DNA of 64,000 nt from Ramlibacter sp. (GCA_021323335.1 JAJTCN010000001.1:124001-188000); one strand, 5' to 3'. Positions 25,123-33,658 are shown, counted from the stretch's first letter. A program made the numbers and translations. Notes: generated from the sequence alone by a model not told the origin.

Positions 25123-26529
25123 ATGGCCGCAGAAACTTTCGACGCGATCGTCATCGGCGCGGGGCAGGCAGGACCTGCCCTGGCCGCGCGGTGCAGCAAG
25201 GAGGGGCTGCGCACCGCCATCATCGAGCGCCACCACTTCGGCGGCACCTGCGTGAACGTCGGTTGCGTGCCGACCAAAACCCTGATCGCCAGCGCGCGCG
25301 CCGTCCGCATGGCGAACCGCGGCGCCGACTTCGGCTTCGACGCCGGACCGGTGCGGGTCGACATGGCCCGCGTGAAGGCGCGCAAGGACGCGATCGTCCT
25401 TCAGGGCCGCCAGGGCGTGGAAGCCTGGATGCGCGGGCTGAAGGGCGCGGAGGTGATCGTCGGTGACGCGCGCTTCACCGCGCCTTCCACCATCACCGTC
25501 CAGGGCCGCTCCCTGACCGCGCCGCGCATCTTCCTGAACGTCGGCGGGCGGGCGCTGCGGCCCGATCTGGACGGCATCGACAGCGTGCCCGTCCTGGACA
25601 ACGCCTCCGTGATGGAGTTGTCGACCGTCCCCGAGCATCTCGTGATCGTCGGCGGCAGCTACATCGGGCTGGAGTTCGCGCAGATGATGCGGCGGCTGGG
25701 CGCGCAGGTGACCGTCGTCGAACGTTCGGCGCGCCTGCTACCGCGCGAAGACGAGGACGTGGCCGACGCCGTGCGCGCCGTGCTGGAGGCGGAGGGCGTG
25801 CGCTTCGAACTCGGCGCCGAATGCATGTCGCTGGCCCCGCATGGCGCGGGCATCGCCGTCGGCGCCGTTTGCGCCGACGGCGCGCCTGCCGTCATCGGAA
25901 GCCACGTCCTTCTCGCCGTGGGGCGTCGCCCCAACACCGATGGCCTGGGCCTGGAGCAGGCGGGCATCCGCACCGATGGCCGCGGCTACATCGAAGTCGA
26001 TGACCAGTGCCGGACCAGCGCGGACGGCGTCTGGGCCGTGGGCGACTGCAACGGGCGCGGTGCGTTCACGCACACCGCCTGGAACGACCACGAGATCGTC
26101 GCCGCCAACCTGTTCGACCACGACCCGCGGCGCATCAGCGACCGCATCCCGTGCTACGCGCTGTTCATCGATCCCGCGCTCGGCCGCATCGGCATGAACG
26201 AGGCCGAGGCCCGCGCGGCCATGAAGGCGGGCCGCAAGATCCTGCAGGGCAAGATGCCGATGACGCGGGTCGGGAGGGCGCGCGAGGCCGGCGAAACCCG
26301 GGGCTTCATGAAGGTGCTGGTCGACGCCGGCACGCAGCGCATCCTCGGCGCTGCCATCCTCGGGCTCAATGGCGACGAGGTCGTGCATTCGCTGTTGCAG
26401 GTGATGGCGGCCGACCGCCCCTTCACGTCCCTGTCGCGCGCGATGGCGATCCACCCCACGGTCAGCGAACTGCTGCCGACGCTGCTGCAGCAGTTGAAGC
26501 CGATGGAGGATCAGCGACTCACGGGCTGA
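25123..26529 (+). CDS. FAD/NAD(P) pyridine nucleotide-disulfide oxidoreductase (mercuric reductase/Lpd-like)
   Basis: 468 residues. It has an FAD-binding start FDAIVIGAGQAGPALAARCS and the redox-active disulfide GGTCVNVGCVPTKT. The NAD motif is VIVGGSYIGLEFAQMMRRLG, with a second FAD contact ADGVWAVGDCNGRG. The dimerisation domain has the His-Glu pair in AIHPTVSELLP. All catalytic features of class I flavoprotein disulfide reductases are intact. There is no N-terminal heavy-metal domain, no mer genes and no lipoyl-enzyme genes, so neither mercury reduction nor a dehydrogenase complex is indicated. It follows the Rieske operon by 91 bases and overlaps the convergent hydrolase stop by 11 bases. 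Its substrate is unknown. Confidence 0.85.
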   Translation: MAAETFDAIVIGAGQAGPALAARCSKEGLRTAIIERHHFGGTCVNVGCVPTKTLIASARAVRMANRGADFGFDAGPVRVDMARVKARKDAIVLQGRQGVEAWMRGLKGAEVIVGDARFTAPSTITVQGRSLTAPRIFLNVGGRALRPDLDGIDSVPVLDNASVMELSTVPEHLVIVGGSYIGLEFAQMMRRLGAQVTVVERSARLLPREDEDVADAVRAVLEAEGVRFELGAECMSLAPHGAGIAVGAVCADGAPAVIGSHVLLAVGRRPNTDGLGLEQAGIRTDGRGYIEVDDQCRTSADGVWAVGDCNGRGAFTHTAWNDHEIVAANLFDHDPRRISDRIPCYALFIDPALGRIGMNEAEARAAMKAGRKILQGKMPMTRVGRAREAGETRGFMKVLVDAGTQRILGAAILGLNGDEVVHSLLQVMAADRPFTSLSRAMAIHPTVSELLPTLLQQLKPMEDQRLTG

Positions 26530-27352
26530 GCTCCCGCAGCCAGTCGTCCGTGGCGCCGGCCACCTGCTCGAGCCGGTTGGTATAGACGTGGTCGCAGTCT
26601 TCGATGACCACCCGCCGGACCGAGGGGGCGTTCACCAGCGCGGCCTCCATGTCGATGGAGAACGAAAGCTGGGGCTTCTCGTGGTCGCCGGCCAGCAGGA
26701 AGGTCGGCACCCGGATGCGGTCGGCGTAGCGCAGCGCGGTGGTCGCTGCGTGCGGCCCGTACTTGTTGATGTAGGTGGCAGGGGACATGAGCCCCTTCAT
26801 CGCGGGCGTGTTGGTCGGCATGTCGACGTGCATCAACTCGTCGCCGCGGCCTTGCGCCACCCGGTCCGCGCAGCGCGCCATCAGTTGCTGGTGCGCGGCC
26901 CAGTCCCAGACCTTGTCGTCGGGCAGGCGGGGTGAGGAAAACATGGCCAGCGCCACGATCTCGTCGACGGGGTGATGCGCCTGCGTGTAGCAGGCCTTCA
27001 ATCCGCCCAGGCTGTGTCCGCCCATCACGATGCGCCGGTGTCCGCGCTCGCGCAGCCAGCGCTGGGCGGCCTGGAAGTCCAGCACGCTGTCTTCGATCCT
27101 TTCGTGGGCCGCGCCGATCCATCGGCGGTCGCCCGGGTTCATGGCCACCCAGTCGTGCCCGCGGTTGTTCAGCATCGCCACGCCCCAGCCATCGGCGGCC
27201 AGCAGCCGCAGCGCCTGCCACAGGGCCGAGAGCGTGAAGCTGTTGCCGACGCCGTGGGTGGCCAGCACCACCGGCCGGTCCGCGTCGCGCGGCGCGATCC
27301 AGGCGACCTGCAGCGTGACGCCGTCCGCCGTCACGACGGTATGGATCTCCAC
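26519..27352 (-). CDS. Alpha/beta hydrolase
   Basis: 277 residues. It opens with VVLATHGVGNSFTLSALWQA (oxyanion His-Gly). The nucleophile elbow is GGHSLGG and the C-terminal catalytic block is EDCDHVYTNR, where the His sits. There is no signal peptide. GTG 27352 was taken as the start. A TTG at 27367 overlapping the preceding Bug stop (TTGA) is equally possible and would add five residues. It is the last gene of the leftward operon flavin monooxygenase - Bug - hydrolase. Such hydrolases cleave esters or meta-cleavage C-C bonds, so it may act on a ring-fission product; the exact substrate cannot be read. Confidence 0.8.
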   Translation of the reverse strand: MEIHTVVTADGVTLQVAWIAPRDADRPVVLATHGVGNSFTLSALWQALRLLAADGWGVAMLNNRGHDWVAMNPGDRRWIGAAHERIEDSVLDFQAAQRWLRERGHRRIVMGGHSLGGLKACYTQAHHPVDEIVALAMFSSPRLPDDKVWDWAAHQQLMARCADRVAQGRGDELMHVDMPTNTPAMKGLMSPATYINKYGPHAATTALRYADRIRVPTFLLAGDHEKPQLSFSIDMEAALVNAPSVRRVVIEDCDHVYTNRLEQVAGATDDWLRELSP

Positions 27353-27363
27353 GGGCTGCCTGC

Positions 27364-28371
27364 TCAATCGGCCTTGATGCCGGCGGCCTGGACCACCCTG
27401 GCCCAACGGGCGAGATCGTTGCGGGTGAGGTTCGCCAGGTCCTGGGGCGTACCGGGCAGCGTCGACATGCCCTGCTGGGCGAAGACCGCCTTGAGTTCGG
27501 GCGAGGTGAGGAGGGCGTTGACTTCCCGGTTCAGCTGCGCCACCACCGCCGGCGGCGTGCCGGCCGGCGCGTACATGCCGTACCAGATGTCGGCGTCGAA
27601 GTCCTTCACGCCGCTGGCCTCGGCCACGGAGGGCACGTCCGGCGTGGCCTCGGCGCGCTGCTTGCCGCCGGAGGCCAGCATCAGCAGCTTGCCCGCCTTC
27701 ACCTGCGCCTGCGCCACGTGGATCGGCAGGAACATCAGCTTGACCTCGCCACCCAGCACGTCCTTCACCGCCGCCGGCGTGCTGCTGTAGGGAATGTGCG
27801 TGAGCATCGCACCGGTGCCCTGCACGAACAGCTCCATGGCCAGGTGGTGCGGCGTGCCGTTGCCCGGCGACGCGTAGTTGATTTCTCCCGGCTTGGACTT
27901 GGCCAGCGCAATCAGCTGCTGGACCGTCTTGACGCCCAGGCTGGGGTGCGCGACCAGGCTGAGCCGCCCGATCGCCAGCGGCGCGACCGGCTGCAGGTCC
28001 TTCACCGGGTCGTAGGCCGCGCCGGGGCGCAGCGCCTTGTTCAGCACCAGCGTGTTGGCCGTGACCAGCAGCGTCTGGCCATCCGCCGCGGACGCAGTGA
28101 CGAACTGGGTGCCGATGGCGGAACTGGCGCCATTCTTGTTCTCGACCACCACGGGCTGGCCCCACTGGTCCGACAGCTTCTGGCCGATGGTGCGGCCCAG
28201 GATGTCGGGGCCGGTGGCCGGGCCGAAAGGCACGACCAGCTTGACGGCGGAAGACGGGTACTTGCCCTGGGCCAGCACCGGCGCGAAGGAAGCGCCCAGC
28301 AGCGTGGCGGCGCCGAGCGCGGTGGCCAGGCGCAGCGCCGTGCGGCGCGCGAAGAAGGACTGTCGGTTCAT
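27364..28371 (-). CDS. Bug/TctC-family periplasmic substrate-binding protein
   Basis: 335 residues, ATG with an AGGAGA site. The signal ends LLGASFAPVLAQG. The mature part begins VKLVVPFGPATGPDILGRTI and carries VVVENKNGASSAIGTQFV and IPYSSTPAAVKDVLGGEVKL. It belongs to the classical VPFGP-type Bug group, distinct from the VGAA-type tandem copies at 19949-22859. It is located between the FAD monooxygenase (26 bases upstream) and the hydrolase. The likely ligand is a substrate of that operon, probably an aromatic or pyridine-type carboxylate. Confidence 0.92.
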   Translation of the reverse strand: MNRQSFFARRTALRLATALGAATLLGASFAPVLAQGKYPSSAVKLVVPFGPATGPDILGRTIGQKLSDQWGQPVVVENKNGASSAIGTQFVTASAADGQTLLVTANTLVLNKALRPGAAYDPVKDLQPVAPLAIGRLSLVAHPSLGVKTVQQLIALAKSKPGEINYASPGNGTPHHLAMELFVQGTGAMLTHIPYSSTPAAVKDVLGGEVKLMFLPIHVAQAQVKAGKLLMLASGGKQRAEATPDVPSVAEASGVKDFDADIWYGMYAPAGTPPAVVAQLNREVNALLTSPELKAVFAQQGMSTLPGTPQDLANLTRNDLARWARVVQAAGIKAD

Positions 28372-28397
28372 CGTGGTCTCCTGGTGTTTCAGATTCT

Positions 28398-30014
28398 TCA
28401 ATGGCGGCCCCGGGCCAGCGAAAGCACGCGCCTCGCTGCCTCGGGGGTGACGCCGGCGTCATCGCTGACCCAGGCGACGAACTGGTCGGGCCGCACCAGC
28501 ACCCAGCGGGCCGCATAGCGTTGCGCTTCGCCTTGCGCCGGGGCCTGGACGACGATCAGCGGCATCTCCAGCCGCGCCGCGGCCTCGACGAAGGCCTTCA
28601 CGCCGGACTCGTCGGCGCCCAGCGCCAGCAGCGTGAAGCCGCTGCCCAGCGTCTCGTAGACATTCGCGCCGCCGGCCAGCATGGCAGGTGCAAGATGGTG
28701 GCCCGCGCGTGCCTCGAAGCGGTGGGAGCCCTTGGCGCTGCAGACGCCCTTGCCCGGTGAGACCACCGGCGAGCCTTCATAGTTCGGCTCGAACGCGTGC
28801 ACCTCGCCCACGGCTCCCTCGGCGCGGGCTTGCCATGCCGCCTCGAAGCCCGCGCGGTCGCGCGCCGGATCGTGGCTTTCCAGGAAGGTGCGGTCTTCGG
28901 CGATGGATCGCGCGATGAAGTCATCGATGGTGGAGGCGAACACCGGCCGCCGTTCCGCGTCGTAGGAGTCCAGGAGCGCCTCGCCGCCCCAGCCCTGCAG
29001 GGTGGCGGCGAGCTTCCAGCCCAGGTTGCGCGCGTCCTCCAGCCCGGAGTTGACGCCGTAGCCGCCATAGGGCGGATGGCTGTGGGCGGCGTCGCCGGCG
29101 ATGAACAGGCGGCCGGCGCGGTAACGGTCGGCGATCGCGAAGCGCAGGTCCCAGAACCCGATGTGCTCGAACTCCACTTCGAACTGAGCGCCGACGGCAT
29201 CGTGCAGGAAGGCCTTGAAGTCGAAGTTGTCGGCGGTGGTGCCGGCCGGCACCGGCGCATGGAAGAACCACGTGTTGCCGAGGTCCACGCGGCCCAGGAA
29301 CTTCCAGTAGCCCTGCAACTGCGGCTGCAGCACGTTGTAATAGGACTTGCCGGGGTAGCGCTGCAGCAGTTCATGGAGCTGCCGCGAGCGGAACACCAGC
29401 AGCACCATCACCCGGTCGTGGTCGGTGCGCGTCTGCGGGATGGCCGCCTGCTCGCGCACGGTCGAGCGCGCACCGTCGCAGCCCACCGCGTAGGCAGCGC
29501 GCAGCACGCGCCGGCCGTCACCCTTGCGCTCGCGCACCGTGACGGTCACGCCGGCATCATCCTGCTGCACGGACTCCGCGTCCCAGCCATAGAGCGTCTC
29601 CACGCTCGGCAGCCCGGCCGCGCGGGCGCGCAGCACGGCTTCCGTCGCGTACTGGGGCAGCCGTTCGTTGGCGGTGTAGTAGTAGGGCCGGACCAGGTCG
29701 CGCTGCAACCAGTCGTAGGAGTACGGGCCCAGCAACGTGCCGTAGGCGGTCAGGCCGCCGATGCCGTATTCGGGCGGGATGGTGCGCGCGGCGCGCAGCT
29801 GCTGTTCCGCGCCCCAGAAATGGAAGTGCTCCATGGTCCGCTGGGTGAGGTTCTGCCCCTTCGGGATGGGTTGCGGCTGCGCGTAGCGCTCCACGACGAT
29901 GCAGCGGATGCCGCGCTGCCCCAGCTCGATGGCCAGGCCCATGCCGACCGGCCCCCCGCCCACCACGATCACGGCCGCGTCCGGCGACGCCGCCCCCGTT
30001 TCGATCTTGTTCAT
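28398..30014 (-). CDS. FAD-dependent aromatic monooxygenase (PHBH/MhpA-like)
   Basis: 538 residues. The N-terminal Rossmann motif is VVGGGPVGMGLAIELGQRG, with the DG motif YAVGCDGARSTVRE and the GD motif LFIAGDAAHSHPPYGGYG followed by NSGLEDARNLGWKLA. These three define group A flavoprotein hydroxylases. A C-terminal thioredoxin-like extension of about 150 residues matches the longer MhpA/PcpB-type members. It should hydroxylate a phenolic or heteroaromatic substrate using NAD(P)H and O2. It is the first gene of a leftward operon and is divergent from the LysR gene across a region with a composite TGGAA/TTGAT-N4-ATCAA element. Confidence 0.9.
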   Translation of the reverse strand: MNKIETGAASPDAAVIVVGGGPVGMGLAIELGQRGIRCIVVERYAQPQPIPKGQNLTQRTMEHFHFWGAEQQLRAARTIPPEYGIGGLTAYGTLLGPYSYDWLQRDLVRPYYYTANERLPQYATEAVLRARAAGLPSVETLYGWDAESVQQDDAGVTVTVRERKGDGRRVLRAAYAVGCDGARSTVREQAAIPQTRTDHDRVMVLLVFRSRQLHELLQRYPGKSYYNVLQPQLQGYWKFLGRVDLGNTWFFHAPVPAGTTADNFDFKAFLHDAVGAQFEVEFEHIGFWDLRFAIADRYRAGRLFIAGDAAHSHPPYGGYGVNSGLEDARNLGWKLAATLQGWGGEALLDSYDAERRPVFASTIDDFIARSIAEDRTFLESHDPARDRAGFEAAWQARAEGAVGEVHAFEPNYEGSPVVSPGKGVCSAKGSHRFEARAGHHLAPAMLAGGANVYETLGSGFTLLALGADESGVKAFVEAAARLEMPLIVVQAPAQGEAQRYAARWVLVRPDQFVAWVSDDAGVTPEAARRVLSLARGRH

Positions 30015-30063
30015 CCGATTTCCAAACTGCTCTTTCCGCGGCCATCCGGCGCTGACACACAAT

Positions 30064-30090
30064 TGGAAAACGTTCCTTGATCTGAATCAA
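30064..30090. promoter_or_regulatory. Composite operator TGGAA-N8-TTGAT-N4-ATCAA in a divergent promoter
   Basis: A TGGAA half-site (30064-30068), which also starts the dyad GGAA-N4-TTCC, is followed by a perfect TTGAT-CTGA-ATCAA dyad (30077-30090) that ends 13 bases before the LysR start. It lies between the divergent FAD monooxygenase and LysR genes. The dyad fits both an FNR/Anr site and a LysR T-N11-A box. The adjacent LysR product is the first candidate binder. It is the sister of the element at 19331-19356. Confidence 0.6.
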
Positions 30091-30103
30091 ACGGAACATA
30101 CTG

Positions 30104-31027
30104 ATGAATCCTTCAGAAAAATTGATGAATGTGAGCAGCCGGCAACTGCTGGCCTTCCTGGAGATCTGCCGCCTGCAGAGCTTCGCGCGTGCCGCCGAGA
30201 GCATCCCCATGTCGCCCTCGGGCGTGAGCATGCTGGTGAAGGACCTGGAAGGGCAGGTGGGCGCGCGCCTGTTCGATCGCACCACGCGGGCCGTGTCGCT
30301 GACCGATGCCGGCCGGCGCCTGCAGCCGGTGGCCGAGCGCATCGTGGGAGAGCTGCGCGACCTGCAGGCGGTCATCGGCGGCGCGGAAGCAGCGGTCCGC
30401 GCCCGGCTGGACGTAGCCGCCACGCCCATGGTGTCGGCCACGCTGCTCCCGCACGTGGTGCGCGAGTTCGGCAAGAGCCACCCGCATGTGCGCGTGCACC
30501 TGGCCGACGTCGACGTGAACATGGTGCGCCGCCGGGTGCTGGAAGAGGAAGCCGACATCGGGCTCGGCTTTTTCATCAAGCCGGCCGCGGGCCTGGTGCG
30601 CGAGCCGCTGTGCCGGTTCCGGCTGATGCGCATCAGCCCGCCGGCCACCCAACCGCCGGGGCTGGGGCCGAGCCGCCCCTGGAGCAGCCTGAAGGGGCTG
30701 CCGCTGGTGAGCCTGCCGACCGACAACCCGATCCAGGCGCTGATCGAGAAACACCTGGGCCGGCCAGGGGACGAACCGCAGGAGCGCCCGCGCATGAACC
30801 TGATCGGCACGCTGATCGCGATGGTGCAGGCGGGACACGGCCACGCCATCGTGCCGTCGTTCGCGCTCGACGAGTGCCTGCGGCACCAGCTCAGCGTCGC
30901 CATGCTGGTGGAGCCGGCCGTGCACCTGGACCTGTACCTGGTGTCGCGCCGGGGCGCGCAGGTCAAGCCTGCGGCCGCCGCGTTCGCGGAAGGGGTGATG
31001 AAGGCGGCGGCGAGGCTGGCGGGATAG
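30104..31027 (+). CDS. LysR-family transcriptional regulator
   Basis: 307 residues. The N-terminal winged helix reads QLLAFLEICRLQSFARAAES, then PMSPSGVSMLVKDLEGQVGA and LFDRTTRAVSLTDAGRRL, a complete LysR DNA-binding domain. It continues into a two-lobed effector domain with DVDVNMVRRRVLEEEADIGL. An alternative ATG seven codons in (30125) would remove the non-conserved first residues. It is divergent from the FAD monooxygenase operon, the classical arrangement for a regulator controlling its neighbour and itself. Effectors of such regulators are usually pathway aromatics. Confidence 0.9.
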   Translation: MNPSEKLMNVSSRQLLAFLEICRLQSFARAAESIPMSPSGVSMLVKDLEGQVGARLFDRTTRAVSLTDAGRRLQPVAERIVGELRDLQAVIGGAEAAVRARLDVAATPMVSATLLPHVVREFGKSHPHVRVHLADVDVNMVRRRVLEEEADIGLGFFIKPAAGLVREPLCRFRLMRISPPATQPPGLGPSRPWSSLKGLPLVSLPTDNPIQALIEKHLGRPGDEPQERPRMNLIGTLIAMVQAGHGHAIVPSFALDECLRHQLSVAMLVEPAVHLDLYLVSRRGAQVKPAAAAFAEGVMKAAARLAG

Positions 31028-31087
31028 GCGTCCGCCCCACCATGCCCTGGCATGTGCCGCGGCAAAGGACACCGATGGATTGAGAGC

Positions 31088-32164
31088 TCATCCGAAAGTG
31101 AACGCGTAGGCACAAACGCCCGGCTTGGTGAACTGGATCTCGAACAGACGCTCGCCGGCGCCCCCGCCCAGGCGCGCGAGCTGGTAGAGCCGGTGGGTAT
31201 CGGCACTGCCGCGGCCTTGCGCATCCACGTCGAAACCCCTGTCGTCACCCGGGGCCTTGCCGTTGAGCAGCACTTGCATGGCAACAGTCCCACCGTCGTT
31301 TGCGGGACCCAGCACCAGGTGCAGGTCGCGCGCCATGAACCTGTGGGCGATGCCGCCGCTGCCCTCGCGCAGGCAGATCCGCCCCGGCTCGATCGCCCAT
31401 GCACCTTCGAGGGTCCATTCAGTGAGGGCGAGATTGCGGGCGGCGGTGAACGGACCTGCCGAGCCTGACGTGAACCGGCCCGCCGCCGCGCGGAAGCCAT
31501 GCGACCGCGAGGCCCCCAGGTAGATTTCGGAAGAGCGTGCACGTTCCCGCCCCGGCGCGGCTTGCGTGCCCTGGCCCTGCGGCGCCACCAGCCCTTCCGG
31601 CACCTGTGTTCCGCCCGCCTCCCGCAACAGCCGCTGGATGGTCCGTTCCGTGTCCTCGTAGGCTCCTTCCCCGACCTGGCGTGAACGGATCCGGCCCTGT
31701 GCGTCCACGAGGACCATGGTGGGCCAGGCCTGGGTGCCGAATGCCGTCCAGATCCGCCGCTTGCCGTCGGCGATGACCGGGAAGTTGATCTCCAGGTGGC
31801 GTATTGCCCGCTGAACGTTGGCGGTGTCGTGCTCGAACCCGAACTCTGGCGTGTGGATGCCGACCACCACCAGGCCTGCGTCCTTGTACTTGTGCGCCCA
31901 TGCCTTGACATGGGGAAGGGTGCGCAGGCAGTTGATGCAGGAGTAGGTCCAGAAGTCGACGAGCACGACCTTGCCTCGAAGCGACTCCCGGGAAAGTGGC
32001 GGTGTATTGACCCAGCCGGTACCGCCCTCCAGCGACGGCATCTGCTCCCCGCGCGCACCGGACAGGCTCTCGAACGGGCCCGCCTGTGCAGGGGAAAAGC
32101 GGGCGCAGACGACGGCGATGACGGCCGCGAAAGCGAACCAGAAGAGTCGGGTGGCGAGATTCAT
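31088..32164 (-). CDS. Secreted TlpA/DipZ-like thioredoxin-fold protein
   Basis: 358 residues. An N-terminal hydrophobic segment (LFWFAFAAVIAVVCARFSPAQA) acts as signal or anchor. The thioredoxin domain holds VVLVDFWTYSCINCLRTLPH with the active-site pair C76-I-N-C79, then TPEFGFEHDTANVQRAIRHL and the cis-Pro loop AWPTMVLVDAQG. The CINC motif and the extra beta-rich domain of about 150 residues at the C terminus are those of DipZ/TlpA-like proteins. A periplasmic thiol-disulfide role is likely, perhaps in cytochrome or stress repair. It is divergent from the OmpR-type regulator, with 100 bases between starts. Confidence 0.82.
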   Translation of the reverse strand: MNLATRLFWFAFAAVIAVVCARFSPAQAGPFESLSGARGEQMPSLEGGTGWVNTPPLSRESLRGKVVLVDFWTYSCINCLRTLPHVKAWAHKYKDAGLVVVGIHTPEFGFEHDTANVQRAIRHLEINFPVIADGKRRIWTAFGTQAWPTMVLVDAQGRIRSRQVGEGAYEDTERTIQRLLREAGGTQVPEGLVAPQGQGTQAAPGRERARSSEIYLGASRSHGFRAAAGRFTSGSAGPFTAARNLALTEWTLEGAWAIEPGRICLREGSGGIAHRFMARDLHLVLGPANDGGTVAMQVLLNGKAPGDDRGFDVDAQGRGSADTHRLYQLARLGGGAGERLFEIQFTKPGVCAYAFTFG

Positions 32165-32198
32165 TGCGATGCCTTGTCAGCAGCCCGGAACCGCCAGG

Positions 32199-32244
32199 TT
32201 GACAAACCACGGCGCGGCTGTATATTTAACACTGTTTAATTAAC
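32199..32244 (+). promoter_or_regulatory. Sigma-70 promoter with tandem TTAAC motif ahead of the response regulator
   Basis: TTGACA (32199-32204), a 16-base spacer and TATATT (32221-32226) form a near-consensus promoter. Overlapping its -10 are two TTAAC units spaced 14 bases apart (TTTAAC 32225-32230, ATTAAC 32239-32244) with TGTT between them. The same layout, down to the 16-base spacer and the 14-base period, precedes the TetR gene at 33613-33658. A repressor bound here would block the promoter. Confidence 0.6.
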
Positions 32245-32264
32245 CCTGATGACGGAAGCGAGAG

Positions 32265-33014
32265 GTGACGCCTGTGAACTCCGACAACCCAGATCACATC
32301 CTGGTCGTGGACGACGACCGGCAGATCCGCGACTTCCTCTCCACCTACCTCGCGAAAAACGGCTTGCGTGTGACGGTGGCGCCCACGGGGCGGCACATGC
32401 GCGCGGCGCTGGAAGGCTCGGGGCCCTTCGACCTGATCATTCTCGGCCTCACCATGCCCGGCGAAGATGGCGTGACGCTTTGCCGCGACTTGCGGTACGG
32501 GAAGTTCAAGGCTGTCCCCATCGTCATGCTTTCCGCCTGCAGCGACGAGGCGGATCGCATCCTCGGCCTGGAGATGGGCGCGGACGACTTCGTGGCCAAA
32601 CCCTTCTCGGCCCGTGAGTTGCTCGCACGGATGCGCTCGGTGCTGCGGCGCACCCGGATGCTGCCGCCCAACATGCGCCTCACGGAGGCTTCCAGCAAGC
32701 TCGGCTTCGGCAAGTGGCAGGTGGATACGATCGCCCGCCACCTGCTGGCGCAGGATGGTGTGATGGTTGCCCTCAGCGGCGCCGAGTACCGGCTGCTGCG
32801 GGTGTTTCTCGATCACCCCCAGCGTGTGCTGAGCCGCGACCAGCTGCTCAACCTGACGCAGGGCCGCGACGCCGAACTTTTCGGACGTTCGATCGACCTG
32901 CTCGTCAGCAGGCTGCGGCAAAGGCTCCGGGAAAATGCGCGTGAACCCCAGTACATCAAGACGGTTCGCAGCGAGGGCTATGTGTTCTCGTCCCTCGTCA
33001 ACGCCCTGGCCTGA
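32265..33014 (+). CDS. OmpR/PhoB-family response regulator lacking the phosphoacceptor aspartate
   Basis: 249 residues. The receiver domain (about 10-125) keeps the acidic pocket VVDDD (16-18), Ser90 in MLSACSD and Lys112 in AKPF. The expected phospho-Asp in the LDL-x-MPG-x-DG position is Gly61 (ILGLTMPGEDG, codon GGC at 32445-32447). The C-terminal winged helix is typical: LSGAEYRLLRVFLDHPQRVL, SIDLLVSRLRQRL and IKTVRSEGYVF. No histidine kinase is adjacent. It is therefore probably a phosphorylation-independent regulator, unless the base is a sequencing error. The GTG start is used; a second GTG 9 bases later has a better-placed GAGG. Confidence 0.88.
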   Translation: MTPVNSDNPDHILVVDDDRQIRDFLSTYLAKNGLRVTVAPTGRHMRAALEGSGPFDLIILGLTMPGEDGVTLCRDLRYGKFKAVPIVMLSACSDEADRILGLEMGADDFVAKPFSARELLARMRSVLRRTRMLPPNMRLTEASSKLGFGKWQVDTIARHLLAQDGVMVALSGAEYRLLRVFLDHPQRVLSRDQLLNLTQGRDAELFGRSIDLLVSRLRQRLRENAREPQYIKTVRSEGYVFSSLVNALA

Positions 33015-33049
33015 GCCTTCGAGGTCCCCGTCCGGGGACCTCCTCCCCA

Positions 33050-33409
33050 TCACCGTGCGGTGTTCCACGGGCGGCCGGCCAGGGTGGCGCCGGCGTCATG
33101 CGCCCGCGTCGCGGACAGGTAGGAAGAGCCACTGTCCTCGCCGTTGAAGGCGGCGACTTCGCCGCGCGAGGCGAGGTATTCGGCCGTGACCTGCTCGCTC
33201 GACACGCTGCTCTTGAAGGTGGCCAGCGGGTTGTACTGGATCGACCACGGGCTGATGCCGGACTTCCTGAACTGGACCAGTTCGGCCTGCACCTCGGCAT
33301 GGGTCCGCGTGGAAACGAAGGGCGTCGTGTCGATGGTGATGTCGTCGGCCATGGCATTGCCCGAAATGGCGACGGCGAAAAGGGCTGCGAAGGCGAAGTT
33401 GCGGTTCAT
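33050..33409 (-). CDS. Small secreted protein, paralogue of the one at 53574
   Basis: 119 residues. A signal peptide (NRNFAFAALFAVAISGNAMA) is followed by TPFVSTRTHAEVQAELVQFR, SPWSIQYNPLATFKSSV, VTAEYLASRGEVAAFNGEDS and GSSYLS. The paralogue at 53574-53924 shares the TPFVST, PWS..YNPLA, AEY and GEDSGS.YLS blocks in the same order. The family resembles the DUF4148-type secreted proteins common in Burkholderiales, with unknown function. It sits alone between the OmpR-type and TetR genes, transcribed leftward. Confidence 0.7.
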   Translation of the reverse strand: MNRNFAFAALFAVAISGNAMADDITIDTTPFVSTRTHAEVQAELVQFRKSGISPWSIQYNPLATFKSSVSSEQVTAEYLASRGEVAAFNGEDSGSSYLSATRAHDAGATLAGRPWNTAR

Positions 33410-33612
33410 GATGATCTTTCAGTGAAGTCGAAGGTGAATGACGGTGATGTCGTGCATCCGGGGCTGGTTGCCTGGAAGGCCGCCGCCGTCGCGATGCACT
33501 GGATGCATTGAACCGTCCGCATGTATCGACCATGTGTGCCGCGCAACGCCATTTGGCGTTGCCATGTACGCAGGGGCTCCCGGACACACTGCAATACAAA
33601 ACCAGATAAGGC

Positions 33613-33658
33613 TTGACTTCGGCCGATCCCGACGTATATTTAACGATGTTGATTTAAC
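33613..33658 (+). promoter_or_regulatory. Sigma-70 promoter with tandem TTTAAC motif ahead of tetR
   Basis: TTGACT (33613-33618), 16 bases, then TATATT (33635-33640). Two direct units TTTAACGATGT (33639-33649) and TTTAACGGTGT (33653-33663) follow at a 14-base period and overlap the -10 and the start-site region, ending 9 bases before the TetR ATG. The site is a twin of 32199-32244. Autoregulation by the adjacent TetR protein is the simplest reading. Confidence 0.6.

Noticed and set aside
8612-28371. The possibility that a complete TctABC tripartite transporter is present
   Set aside because: Only TctC/Bug-type receptors were found. No large (about 500-residue) TctA-like or small TctB-like membrane protein is encoded anywhere in the window.
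31041-31054. Small CATGCC/GGCATG dyad between the convergent LysR and thioredoxin-like genes
   Set aside because: A 5-base stem with a 4-base loop and no T-run; too weak to call a terminator.
29557-32058. An 833-codon minus-strand frame running across the monooxygenase start, LysR and thioredoxin-like genes
   Set aside because: It overlaps three well-supported genes in another frame or strand and its product is Ser/Arg-rich noise.
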